Assembly: GCA_947496835.1 (NCBI GenBank)
Contig: CANMFV010000020.1
Coordinates: forward strand, 1 to 10,187
Length of the DNA stretch: 10,187 nucleotides
Direction: 5' to 3'
From: Flavobacteriales bacterium
GTDB lineage: Bacteria; Bacteroidota; Bacteroidia; Flavobacteriales_D; Crocinitomicaceae
Shown: positions 1 to 7,092 of the stretch, piece after piece
Position numbering within the stretch: the first letter of the stretch is position 1
How the letters are laid out: the number at the start of each line of letters is the position of its first letter
Translations under genes and position numbers: made by a program
Notes under the pieces: model-generated
What the model saw: the letters and a program-made list of their open reading frames with translations, nothing else
The model's database searches: none
What the model was told of the DNA's origin: nothing

Positions 1-1
1 C

Positions 2-592
2 CAGATTTCGCTCGTTCAACGATGGAAGTATTCCAAAAGTTTAGCTAATTACATCAATCAATTTGGAGGCGAATATCCGCAAAAACTCATCGATTTAAAA
101 GTGGATCTGGCAAACTATTTCGAGTCCTTGGCAACGGATGGACTAACAGAAGAATATTTTTTTCAAAGCAAACAGAAAACAAATTTTTTTAAAGTCTTGC
201 TTTTTGTAATAAGCTCACCATTTGCGCTCATCGGTTTTCTGCATGCTTATGTGCCGTATATAGTAGTCAAACGGTTTGTTGAGAAAACATTTAAGCGCAA
301 GGTTTTTTGGTGCTCGACTAAAATGGTAATCACGATGGTACTCATGCAACTATTCAACTTGCCAATACTTTTTCTCCTCCCGAAACTTTTCGACATTTCA
401 TTTTTGGCAGCTTTGTTGTATTTCGTAAATATTGGTTTTCTCAGTCTTGTGTGGTATGAATGGCATAGGGCTTTCGTAAATTGGAACTATAAAAACCAAC
501 ATAAAAAAGGGGATGCATCCGGAGAACTTTGGCAAAAGAGAGAAGAATTAATTTCTCGCATTCAGGATGAAATCCAATTAAACATTTCTTGA
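2..592 (+). CDS. C-terminal part of a membrane protein, probably a PlsC-family phospholipid acyltransferase (partial at 5' end)
   Basis: The frame is open from the first bases of the window, so the gene starts upstream. The GTG at 101 is only an internal valine. About 196 residues are visible. They show hydrophobic segments with the cores VLLFVISSPFALIGFLHAYV, MVLMQLFNLPILFLLP and FLAALLYFVNIGFLSLVW, separated by a basic stretch (VKRFVEKTFKRK), then a charged, coiled-coil-like C-terminus ending in QDEIQLNIS. The pattern of a hydrophobic pair around 'HAYVPYIVVKR', a segment resembling 'STxKxVxxxxL', and a short charged tail recalls the C-terminal membrane region after the catalytic domain in Bacteroidota glycerol-3-phosphate / 1-acylglycerol-3-phosphate acyltransferases. 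The catalytic HX4D domain would lie outside the window, so the assignment rests on the tail alone. LipA follows 21 bp downstream and is probably co-transcribed. Another polytopic membrane protein remains possible. Confidence 0.55.
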   Translation, partial: QISLVQRWKYSKSLANYINQFGGEYPQKLIDLKVDLANYFESLATDGLTEEYFFQSKQKTNFFKVLLFVISSPFALIGFLHAYVPYIVVKRFVEKTFKRKVFWCSTKMVITMVLMQLFNLPILFLLPKLFDISFLAALLYFVNIGFLSLVWYEWHRAFVNWNYKNQHKKGDASGELWQKREELISRIQDEIQLNIS

Positions 593-613
593 ATTAACTT
601 GTTTTAAAAACAA

Positions 614-1486
614 ATGGAAAGTACAAACGACCTATCAACGATACGGATAAAAAAACCAAAATGGTTACGCGTAAAATTACCAACAGGTGAAAACTACCGT
701 AACGTACGTAATTTAGTAGATCAGCATAAATTACACACCATTTGCGAAAGTGGAAGTTGTCCCAATATGGGAGAATGTTGGGGAGAAGGAACGGCAACGT
801 TTATGATTCTCGGAAATATTTGCACCCGTTCTTGTGGATTCTGTGCGGTTCAAACCGGAAAACCCGAAGAAGTCGATGAGTTTGAACCCGGAAGAGTGGC
901 GAACAGTGTGAAAATAATGGGTGTCAAACATGCAGTCGTTACTTCCGTTGATCGCGACGATTTAAAAGATGGTGGCTCTGAAATTTGGGCGCAAACGGTT
1001 CGAGCAATTCGTCAACAGTCTCCTGGAACTACGTTGGAAACATTAATTCCAGATTTTGCAGGTAAATGGGAGAATTTAGAGGTGATTATTCAGGTAGCTC
1101 CCGAAATCGTATCTCATAATTTAGAAACGGTGCGTCGTTTAACAAAGCAAGTTCGAATTCAAGCAAAATACGACCGAAGTTTAGAAGTTTTATTCCGCTT
1201 AAAAAAAGGAGGGATGAGAACAAAATCAGGTGTTATGCTTGGACTCGGTGAATCAGTGGATGAAGTCATTGAAACAATGCAGGATTTGCGAGCTGTTGGA
1301 GTAGATATTTTGACACTAGGTCAGTATTTGCAACCAACCCCAAAACATTTGCCAGTCGTCGAATTTATTGAGCCTAGTCAATTTGAAAAGTACCGTGTAC
1401 TTGGTTTAGAAATGGGATTCAGATTTGTGGAAAGTGGACCACTTGTTCGTTCATCTTACCACGCGGAAAAACATTTGTTTGATTGA
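614..1486 (+). CDS. lipA: Lipoyl synthase LipA (radical SAM)
   Basis: LipA inserts two sulfur atoms into octanoyl groups carried on the lipoyl domains of 2-oxoacid dehydrogenases and glycine cleavage H protein. It is cytoplasmic and uses SAM and two [4Fe-4S] clusters. All signature motifs are present in the 290 residues. The auxiliary-cluster motif CESGSCPNMGEC has Cys44, Cys49 and Cys55. The radical-SAM motif CTRSCGFC has Cys70, Cys74 and Cys77. The C-terminal RSSYHA motif is at 279-284 and supplies the serine known to ligate the auxiliary cluster. 'VVTSVDRDDLKDGG' and 'TLGQYLQPTPKHLPV' are further hallmark blocks. Length is normal for the family. The ATG at 614 leaves a short N-terminal arm before the first Cys motif, as usual. 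No SD sequence is obvious. The gene lies 21 bp after the preceding ORF, consistent with co-transcription. lipB is not in the window. Confidence 0.97.
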   Translation: MESTNDLSTIRIKKPKWLRVKLPTGENYRNVRNLVDQHKLHTICESGSCPNMGECWGEGTATFMILGNICTRSCGFCAVQTGKPEEVDEFEPGRVANSVKIMGVKHAVVTSVDRDDLKDGGSEIWAQTVRAIRQQSPGTTLETLIPDFAGKWENLEVIIQVAPEIVSHNLETVRRLTKQVRIQAKYDRSLEVLFRLKKGGMRTKSGVMLGLGESVDEVIETMQDLRAVGVDILTLGQYLQPTPKHLPVVEFIEPSQFEKYRVLGLEMGFRFVESGPLVRSSYHAEKHLFD

Positions 1487-1537
1487 GTTGTTTAATTTTT
1501 GGATTGAAATGTAATTAATATTTTTTTTGAGGTTAAA

Positions 1538-1571
1538 TTTGTATTAATTTTAAGGAATATTGCTTATTTTG
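1538..1571 (+). promoter_or_regulatory. Possible Bacteroidota-type promoter for the exported propeller gene
   Basis: The 118-bp gap between lipA and the next gene is very AT-rich. It holds TTTG at 1538-1541 and, 22 nt later, TTATTTTG at 1564-1571. The latter matches the Bacteroidota -7 element TAnnTTTG at all but one position. The -33/-7 spacing is at the long end of the usual range. The start codon is at 1605, giving a leader of roughly 25-30 nt. No convincing terminator hairpin for lipA is seen in the gap, so read-through from lipA is also possible. This is pattern matching in AT-rich DNA and is weak on its own. Confidence 0.3.
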
Positions 1572-1604
1572 GCAGTCATATTTAGTAAAGTAAAAAAATA
1601 GTCT

Positions 1605-4538
1605 ATGAATAAGAAAGTCTATGTATTTGGTTCTCTGATGTTTGCGGGTGTTGTTGCTGCAACAGTTGGTGCTTTAATGTTGTTTCCTTCTGAAGGAAAA
1701 TACAAACAAGAAAGTTTGACTTCATTGCAAGAGAAATCTTCGGATGACGCTATGGCTTGGTTGAGAGCGCGTTACATTGATGTAACAACCGGACAACCAG
1801 TCTCTTCGGAGAAATTGGCTCAGATTGATGGTCAGATTCGCAAAATGAAGAAGTCTAAATCAATCGCTTTTGAATCGATGGGTCCAGACAACATTGGCGG
1901 ACGTACACGTGCTATTCAACCGGACAGATCGAATATCAATCGTCTCTGGGCTGGTGGTGTTTCCGGTGGATTATTTGTTTCTTCCAATAAAGGAAGTACA
2001 TGGGATCGCGTTGAGTCTTATGTTGCGGCTGGGGGGAATCCCTTCATCTCATCGATGACACAAACGTCTGACAATACAGTTTTCGTTGCGACAGGTTCAA
2101 ATAATGAAGGTTGGAACGGAAACGGTGTTTGGTACACAACAGATTTTGGTACAACATGGGCGTCTATTCCTGGAACGTCAAGTTGCACAGAGGTTGTTAG
2201 CTCAAATGCAGACAATTATGTTTGGTTGGCTACAGCAACTGGTTTGAAAAAATGGAAATTAGGTGATGCAGCCTTGACATCTGTAACTATTTCTGGAGCG
2301 AACGGAGGTTGTGCATCTTTACAAATGTCAAAAGACGGAAACATTGTGGTTGCTGCTTTCGGAGCAAACAAAACGTATGTTTCATCAAACGCAGGTGTTA
2401 CATTTCTAGATAAATCAGGAACGGCAGCTAATAATTTAGTTCCGAATGGTGCTGCGCGTATTGAGTATGCTATTTCACCAATCAAAAATTCTTCCAATCA
2501 CTATTCCATTTATGCTGTTCGTACAAATAGTAACTTGATGAGTATGCACGTTTCTCATAATGACGGTGAAACATGGAGTCAATTTGTTGGAGCATCAGCC
2601 CCGCCAAATGAATTCGATATCTACAGAAACCAAGGTACCTATAATAGTTGTGTTTCGGTAAAACCTACGGACCCAGAAATGATTTTAATTGGTGGTATCG
2701 ATATTTGGAAATGGAAACAAATGGTAAACAATCCACCTCAAGGAGGTTTTGAAAAAATTAGTCAATGGTTTGTTTCACCTAATTCACCAATATATGCTCA
2801 CGCGGATAACCATGAAATGAAGTGGGATGCAAACAACCGTTTATATATCGGTAATGATGGTGGTATCGGTGTTTCAAATAATTTTGGTGAAACATGGTAT
2901 CCTTCGAATAGAGGTTATAATGTTACTCAGTTTTACGGAATTGCTTTTGATAGAACGGGAGCTGTTATGGGTGGTACACAAGATAATGGTACGCTATACA
3001 ACGACTTCAGTTTGTCAACACCTCAAGAATTTAGAGAAGTAAATGGAGGAGATGGTTTTGAATGTGAGATTTCATTCTTTAACCCACGTGTGATGTTCTC
3101 TACAGTTTATTACAATTCGATTTCTCGTTCAGGTGATAAAGGTCAAACGTTTACTTCTTTCGTTCCTACATTTCCATCATCTTACGATCCAGCAGGAACA
3201 GATGCTAGTCCAAACCATCCTTTCCACTCTGAAATTTTCTTAGCTGAGAATTACGACTTGAATTCAAAAGATTCTGTGACTTTGATTCCAACTAAAAATT
3301 ATGCTGCAGGTTCCATCATTCGTGTGCCTTCATTGTCATCTGGGGATTCAATTACTTTTGTTACTCCAACTGCGTATTACTTTGATGATACGTTGGCTTG
3401 GGATCCATCTTTGACTGTAGGTAACGAGAACTTTGGTTTGAACGCTGCAACTGGAGAAACTGTTTCCATGGGAAGTGATACAGTAATTTACAATGTTGCT
3501 TGGGATACCGTACGTGTACAAGATCCATATCAATCTTGGTTCCTTGTTTATGTTAATGCGAATAATGGAGAACTATGGGGTACTAGAAATGCATTGAGAT
3601 TGGCTGTTACGAGTCCTCAGTGGGTTTGTGTAGCTAGAAACATAGGAGGAGGAACATTTAACTCAGTTGATGTTGAATTTTCTAAGGACTTAAATCACTG
3701 TTACGTAAGTTCAGGAAACGGTGTTTGGAGAATTGACGGATTGGGTTCAGTATATACAAGTGATCCGAATTTTGTTTCTAAAGTGGGTTATGTTACTTCT
3801 GGTAGCACAACAACGAATCCAACGTTTACAACAGCAACTAAAATTACTTCTACATCCTATGAAGGAATCGCAGTCAATCCGAACAACGGAAACGATATCA
3901 TTTGCTTTGCAGGATTTGGTGGTGTCAACCGTCGCAGTGTGAATGCGAATGTAACTACGCCTTCTTTCACTGCTTTGACAGCAATTACGACACCAGGTGT
4001 TGCTTGTTACGATGGAATCATTGACCGTAATAATTCTGATATCATTGTAGTAGGAACGTCAAGTGGCGCATTCATCTCCACAAACGGTGGAGCTTCTTGG
4101 GAGAATTCTTCTGCAGGATTTGAAGGAACACCGGTATATGAGGTTCGTCAGTCTTGGAGAACGTTCAACGAAGGAAATGACCGACCAGGTGAAATCTACT
4201 TGGGAACTTTTGGACGTGGAATATGGCGTACTACAGCGTTCTTAGGAATGGATGAAAGTGGTTCAACAGGAAGTAATGTGAAATTTGATTCGAAGTTAAA
4301 AACATACCCGAATCCTACACGCGATAATACAACAATAACGTTTGAATTGGCAAATGCTGGAATGGTAGAAATTCAAGTTTACTCCATCACAGGCCGTTTG
4401 GTTAAATCCATTAGAAAATCAATGGACGAAGGAACTAACGCACTTCAAATTGAAGGTGATAACCTTGCTAATGGAACATACATCGTAAAATTCAATTCAG
4501 GTAAACAAACTGAATCTGTGAAATTCATTAAAATGTAA
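1605..4538 (+). CDS. Large exported beta-propeller protein with Asp-box repeats and T9SS type A sorting domain
   Basis: This 977-residue protein has an N-terminal export signal (basic MNKK, then a hydrophobic stretch to about residue 27, no clear AxA cleavage site). A short helical-looking linker with a charged region (about 30-85) follows. A sialidase/VPS10-like propeller then begins with 'ESMGPDNIGGRTRAI' (90-104). Seven Asp-box-like turns (S-x-[ND]-x-G-x-T-[WF]) are visible near residues 126, 178, 260, 317, 424, 508 and 825. Residues about 517-824 contain none. The final ~79 residues (from KTYPNPTRDNTT, about 899) form a type A sorting domain ending in VKFIKM. Such domains direct export through the Type IX secretion system, are cleaved, and often leave the protein attached to surface A-LPS. 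No catalytic sialidase residues (RIP motif, Asp/Tyr/Glu set) are recognisable, so a glycosidase label is not supported. An adhesive or scaffold role is an inference. The gene stands alone between its own likely promoter and terminator. Confidence 0.88.
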   Translation: MNKKVYVFGSLMFAGVVAATVGALMLFPSEGKYKQESLTSLQEKSSDDAMAWLRARYIDVTTGQPVSSEKLAQIDGQIRKMKKSKSIAFESMGPDNIGGRTRAIQPDRSNINRLWAGGVSGGLFVSSNKGSTWDRVESYVAAGGNPFISSMTQTSDNTVFVATGSNNEGWNGNGVWYTTDFGTTWASIPGTSSCTEVVSSNADNYVWLATATGLKKWKLGDAALTSVTISGANGGCASLQMSKDGNIVVAAFGANKTYVSSNAGVTFLDKSGTAANNLVPNGAARIEYAISPIKNSSNHYSIYAVRTNSNLMSMHVSHNDGETWSQFVGASAPPNEFDIYRNQGTYNSCVSVKPTDPEMILIGGIDIWKWKQMVNNPPQGGFEKISQWFVSPNSPIYAHADNHEMKWDANNRLYIGNDGGIGVSNNFGETWYPSNRGYNVTQFYGIAFDRTGAVMGGTQDNGTLYNDFSLSTPQEFREVNGGDGFECEISFFNPRVMFSTVYYNSISRSGDKGQTFTSFVPTFPSSYDPAGTDASPNHPFHSEIFLAENYDLNSKDSVTLIPTKNYAAGSIIRVPSLSSGDSITFVTPTAYYFDDTLAWDPSLTVGNENFGLNAATGETVSMGSDTVIYNVAWDTVRVQDPYQSWFLVYVNANNGELWGTRNALRLAVTSPQWVCVARNIGGGTFNSVDVEFSKDLNHCYVSSGNGVWRIDGLGSVYTSDPNFVSKVGYVTSGSTTTNPTFTTATKITSTSYEGIAVNPNNGNDIICFAGFGGVNRRSVNANVTTPSFTALTAITTPGVACYDGIIDRNNSDIIVVGTSSGAFISTNGGASWENSSAGFEGTPVYEVRQSWRTFNEGNDRPGEIYLGTFGRGIWRTTAFLGMDESGSTGSNVKFDSKLKTYPNPTRDNTTITFELANAGMVEIQVYSITGRLVKSIRKSMDEGTNALQIEGDNLANGTYIVKFNSGKQTESVKFIKM

Positions 4539-4555
4539 TTCATTAAAATAGATTG

Positions 4556-4584
4556 AAAGGCGGCCAATTGGTCGCCTTTTTTTT
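4556..4584 (+). terminator. Strong intrinsic terminator after the T9SS-exported gene
   Basis: AAAGGCG pairs with CGCCTTT (4556-4562 with 4573-4579). One G-T wobble and two further G-C pairs extend the stem, closing an AATT loop at 4566-4569. A run of eight T follows (4577-4584). The hairpin begins 17 bp after the stop codon of the upstream gene. On the opposite strand there is no comparable U-tract, so it should act mainly in the plus direction. Confidence 0.9.
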
Positions 4585-4651
4585 GTGTAAATATTTTTTT
4601 ATCTATACCTGTTTAAAACCTGCTGGTTAGGGATATTAGTTTAAATAAAAA

Positions 4652-4665
4652 ATGATTTATATCAT
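4652..4665. promoter_or_regulatory. FNR-box-like palindrome upstream of the Crp/Fnr-family gene
   Basis: The site reads ATGAT-TTAT-ATCAT, a perfect inverted repeat of 5-bp arms around 4 bp. Its core TGAT-N4-ATCA equals the core of the FNR/Crp-superfamily operator TTGAT-N4-ATCAA, with only the outermost base of each arm different. It is centred about 57 bp upstream of the start expected from the TACCTTTG element, a position compatible with an activator or an autoregulatory site. Short palindromes also arise by chance in AT-rich DNA. Binding by the adjacent regulator is an inference. Confidence 0.35.
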
Positions 4666-4701
4666 ATTTCAAATAAAACTATCAAAACCCTTTAATAAGC
4701 G

Positions 4702-4709
4702 TACCTTTG
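4702..4709 (+). promoter_or_regulatory. -7 promoter element (TACCTTTG) of the Crp/Fnr-family gene
   Basis: TACCTTTG is an exact match to the Bacteroidota sigma-A -7 consensus TAnnTTTG. No TTG/TTTG -33 element is found at the right distance upstream, which would fit dependence on an activator. Transcription would start near 4715-4717. The ATG at 4729 would then have a short leader of about a dozen bases, while the ATG at 4800 would have one of about 85. This placement supports 4729 as the ancestral translation start. The rest of the 215-bp gap (4585-4799) shows only the nearby palindrome and the displaced N-terminal ORF. Confidence 0.5.
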
Positions 4710-4728
4710 ATAAATTAATCTCCCCACA

Positions 4729-4800
4729 ATGCTTAAGAATTCTCATAAACACGCCACCTGTTCGATCTGTTCAGTGAGGAAAGAATCATTAATGGACTAA
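4729..4800 (+). CDS. Short ORF encoding the displaced N-terminal CxxC segment of the Crp/Fnr regulator
   Basis: This 23-codon ORF runs from ATG 4729 to TAA 4798-4800. It contains a cysteine pair C-S-I-C at residues 11-14 followed by S-V-R-K-E-S-L-M. That is the N-terminal signature (CxxC, then a basic residue and S-L) common in Bacteroidota Crp/Fnr-family proteins ahead of the cyclic-nucleotide-type domain. It is in a different frame from the main ORF, and its stop overlaps the next ATG as TAATG. Joining the two ORFs with a -1 shift near 4797 puts D-E-L and K-K-N-Q-S-L-F at the spacing I expect for the family. The ORF is either the true 5' end of a frameshifted gene, an artefact of one missing base, or a small leader peptide coupled to the main ORF by re-initiation. 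Translation itself is not demonstrated. Confidence 0.55.
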   Translation: MLKNSHKHATCSICSVRKESLMD

Positions 4801-5417
4801 TGTATTGTGATGAGTTGGATCACGTGCAAGCTCATAAAGTATCTAGGAACTTTAAAAAAAACCAATCGTTGTTTTTGGAGGGAGCTTCCCCCAGGGGTGT
4901 TTATTGCATCAATGAAGGAATGGTGAAATTATTTCAACGAGGAGACGAGGGAAAAGAGCAAATCATACGTATCGCTAAAGCCGGCGAAATCGTTGGATTC
5001 AAATCCTTGTTTAATGAAATTCCATACCAGGTAACAGCGGAAACCTTGGAGGAAAGCAACATTTGTTTTATTGGTAAAGAAGATTTTCTGGACATGATGG
5101 ATGCGAATCCAATCTTACGAAAAGCAGTAATCAAGGAACTGTCTCACGAATTGTCCGACCGAGAAGATTTCATTACGAACATGTCTCAAAAGTCAGTTCG
5201 AGAGCGTTTGGCATTTACATTTATCATCCTCCAGAAAATTTACGTTAAGGAACCAATCAACTTGTCGCGTGAAGATTTGGCAAATTTTGTTGGAACGGCA
5301 ACTGAAACATTGATTCGACTCTTAAAAGATTTTAAAGAAGAGGGGATTATTGAGGTTCACACACGAAAAATCAGTATACTGAACAAGGAAAAGTTATTGT
5401 TCATTGCAGGGAAATAA
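4800..5417 (+). CDS. Crp/Fnr-family transcriptional regulator (N-terminus apparently frameshifted)
   Basis: The 205-residue ORF has a cupin-like cNMP-binding fold at about 15-110 ('LFLEGASPRGVYCINEG', 'KEQIIRIAKAGEIVGFKSLF'), a dimerisation helix at about 105-140, and a C-terminal winged helix-turn-helix at about 154-195. The latter includes 'LSREDLANFVGTATETLIRLL', a canonical Crp/Fnr recognition region, and a wing 'EGIIEVHTRKISI'. The phosphate-binding cassette lacks the Arg-Ser/Thr pair of E. coli CRP (here IPYQVTAET), so cAMP binding is doubtful. The expected CxxC start of the family is not in this frame but lies just upstream at 4729-4800. The ATG at 4800 is the first start in this frame after an in-frame stop at 4746. 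A TACCTTTG element and an FNR-like palindrome precede the gene. Target genes cannot be told from the window. The DNA-binding and sensory domains look intact, so the protein may still function. Confidence 0.9.
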   Translation: MYCDELDHVQAHKVSRNFKKNQSLFLEGASPRGVYCINEGMVKLFQRGDEGKEQIIRIAKAGEIVGFKSLFNEIPYQVTAETLEESNICFIGKEDFLDMMDANPILRKAVIKELSHELSDREDFITNMSQKSVRERLAFTFIILQKIYVKEPINLSREDLANFVGTATETLIRLLKDFKEEGIIEVHTRKISILNKEKLLFIAGK

Positions 5418-5419
5418 AC

Positions 5420-5977
5420 TTATTTCTCACAAATAAAGTAAAAATTTTCGAGCAAGATATTTCCAAAGTTTCCAGAAACCTCCGGATGGAATTGTACACC
5501 AAAAATTGGCTTGCTTTCATGTTGCATGCATTCATTAATACACGCATCTGACGCTGCCATCAATTTGAATTCAGGTGGAATGCTTATGTGCTCACAATGA
5601 TCTTCCATCATCTCAAAACAATTGGGAAGGCGATTAAATAAAGGTGACTCTTCGATGATTTCAATTTCCTGCCAATTTCGATCTTCACGCATCTTTGCTC
5701 CTTTGGCGCCGTAAAGTAATCCAATTAATTGATGACCAAAACAAATGCCTAAAATAGGTTTTTGATAGGATTTTAACCAGTGCACATGTTCAATGTACTT
5801 CGACATATCAATATCTGTAATCAACAACGGTGCTCCGGAAAAAACGATACCGAAACAGTCTGTTGCCATTTCTTCAGTTAAATCATGAAACCCAACACTT
5901 TTGGTGTCGCAAAACTCTTCAAAAGCGGCAACAATTTGAGGGGTTTTTGAACTACCACAATCGACAATCAACATCAT
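5420..5977 (-). CDS. Class I glutamine amidotransferase (GMP synthase GATase-like, stand-alone)
   Basis: This cytoplasmic GATase-1 domain protein would hydrolyse glutamine to release ammonia. With the start at 5977 it has 185 residues. The nucleophile elbow GICFGHQ places Cys at 79, and FGVQFHPE supplies His164 and Glu166, completing the Cys-His-Glu triad. 'VFSGAP' matches the oxyanion-region block of GuaA-type GATases. The N-terminus MMLIVDCGSSKTP begins the alpha/beta fold directly. An upstream in-frame ATG at 5998 would add MYLFPRK inside the preceding gene. I prefer 5977 because its ATG overlaps the TGA of the upstream gene (ATGA), a standard coupling arrangement, and because the fold starts there. 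No ATP-pyrophosphatase/synthetase domain is attached or adjacent, so the ammonia acceptor is unknown. Peptidase C26-like or GMP-synthase-paralogue functions are alternatives. The stop lies 2 bp from the converging Crp/Fnr stop. Confidence 0.87.
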   Translation of the reverse strand: MMLIVDCGSSKTPQIVAAFEEFCDTKSVGFHDLTEEMATDCFGIVFSGAPLLITDIDMSKYIEHVHWLKSYQKPILGICFGHQLIGLLYGAKGAKMREDRNWQEIEIIEESPLFNRLPNCFEMMEDHCEHISIPPEFKLMAASDACINECMQHESKPIFGVQFHPEVSGNFGNILLENFYFICEK

Positions 5978-7092
5978 TTTACGCGGGAAAAGGTACACTC
6001 TAAAGCTCTGTGGTCACTCAACTCTTCTTTTTGAATATTGAAACCACTCGTTTTTAATCTCTGATCATAAAACAGGTAATCAATTCTACCCGCTGGAAGT
6101 CGTCCGATGTACGTCGAACCGATTCCTTTGCTTGTTTGACGGAAAGCATCCATTAGGAAGCGATTGAATTGATTGTACGTGTAAGACATCGGTGTATCAT
6201 TGAAATCACCACAAACGATAACAGGATATGGGGAAGTTTTAATGTGTTCCACTACACGTCGCGCTTGTTCAGCACGTTTCAAATATGCGAGTCGTAATTT
6301 TGAATAGACACTGCGTAGCGCTCGTTCACTGGCCATTTCTTCTTCGTCCGTTGCAGCCTCAATATTTGGTTCCGTGTGCAAGCGAATGGACTGCAGGTGA
6401 ACATTGTAAACACGAAAGGTATCTTGATTTTTGATGATGTCTGCGTAAATACAATAGTTAAAGTCATTACTTCCTTGAGACTCAAACATCACATCTCCTT
6501 TAGAGATAATGGGGTATTTAGAGAACATAGCAATGCCATAATTTTGACGCGTACTGTGTTTGTGGGCACTTCGCTCGTGGTAATTTCGATTGCCCATTAT
6601 TGCATATAAAGAATCAATTACCTCAAAGTTTGTCGGTTTGTCTTGACGGTAATATTCTTGTAAACACAACACATCAGGATTGGTTTTTCTGATGTAAGCA
6701 AATATTTTATTTCGGTTTTCAATGGATTTCGTGAAGGAAGGATTGAACAAGTCGAATAAACGAACATTATAGGTAAGAACTTTCATTCCGGATGGATCAG
6801 CATCTTGATTTCCCGAGAAAGCCAAACTTCGGAAGTGCATTTTCCCTCCTAATCCCAAAACGACAAGTGTGTAGATTGCCCATTTTGACCGAACAATTCC
6901 CCATAAAAGTAACAGCACTAAATTTAAGCCTAAAAGAACAGGATATATGAGACCGAAAAATGGAAGGATTCCTAATGTGCCTGGATGAATAAATGGTGCT
7001 AAATAACACAACAACATTGCTCCAAAGCAGATTAAGCTGAATACTTTGAAAATGGAAGAGAAGCGAAATATGCGTTTCATCATCTTAACCAT
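5974..7092 (-). CDS. Membrane-anchored endonuclease/exonuclease/phosphatase (EEP) superfamily protein
   Basis: The 372 residues comprise a basic start, three hydrophobic segments (about 15-33, 38-64 and 71-83), then a soluble EEP domain (about 103-370). Its metal/phosphodiester-site motifs are all visible: LTYNVR (Asn109), CLQEYY (Glu146), YNVHLQS (His232), CGDFND (Asp296, Asn298), GRIDYLF (Asp338) and SDHRAL (Asp360-His361). The fold is shared by DNase I, AP endonucleases, sphingomyelinases and inositol phosphatases, so the substrate cannot be named. With a membrane anchor in front, the domain probably lies outside the cytoplasmic membrane, which argues against intracellular DNA repair. That is an inference. 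The ATG at 7092 overlaps the upstream gene by 8 bp. ATG codons at 7083 or 7080 are plausible alternatives with no overlap. The 3' end overlaps the amidotransferase start as ATGA. Confidence 0.9.
   Translation of the reverse strand: MVKMMKRIFRFSSIFKVFSLICFGAMLLCYLAPFIHPGTLGILPFFGLIYPVLLGLNLVLLLLWGIVRSKWAIYTLVVLGLGGKMHFRSLAFSGNQDADPSGMKVLTYNVRLFDLFNPSFTKSIENRNKIFAYIRKTNPDVLCLQEYYRQDKPTNFEVIDSLYAIMGNRNYHERSAHKHSTRQNYGIAMFSKYPIISKGDVMFESQGSNDFNYCIYADIIKNQDTFRVYNVHLQSIRLHTEPNIEAATDEEEMASERALRSVYSKLRLAYLKRAEQARRVVEHIKTSPYPVIVCGDFNDTPMSYTYNQFNRFLMDAFRQTSKGIGSTYIGRLPAGRIDYLFYDQRLKTSGFNIQKEELSDHRALECTFSRVK

Noticed and set aside
594..931. Minus-strand ORFs across the start of lipA
   Set aside because: They mirror the strongly conserved LipA coding sequence and show no recognisable domain.
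1605..4538. Sialidase or glycosyl hydrolase activity for the propeller protein
   Set aside because: Asp-boxes are structural and occur in many non-enzymatic propellers. No catalytic arginine triad, RIP motif or acid/base set is recognisable.
4616..4627. Small hairpin AACC-TGCT-GGTT as a second terminator or riboswitch element
   Set aside because: The stem is only 4 bp with no T-run, and no riboswitch-like conserved structure surrounds it.
4776..4800. Programmed -1 ribosomal frameshifting as the explanation for the split Crp/Fnr gene
   Set aside because: No slippery X-XXY-YYZ heptamer in the right phase and no downstream stem-loop could be seen. A deletion, a data error or re-initiation at TAATG is more likely.
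5978..5998. Upstream ATG (5998) for the amidotransferase
   Set aside because: The extra MYLFPRK lies within the EEP gene. The ATG at 5977 forms an ATGA overlap and directly precedes the first beta-strand of the domain.
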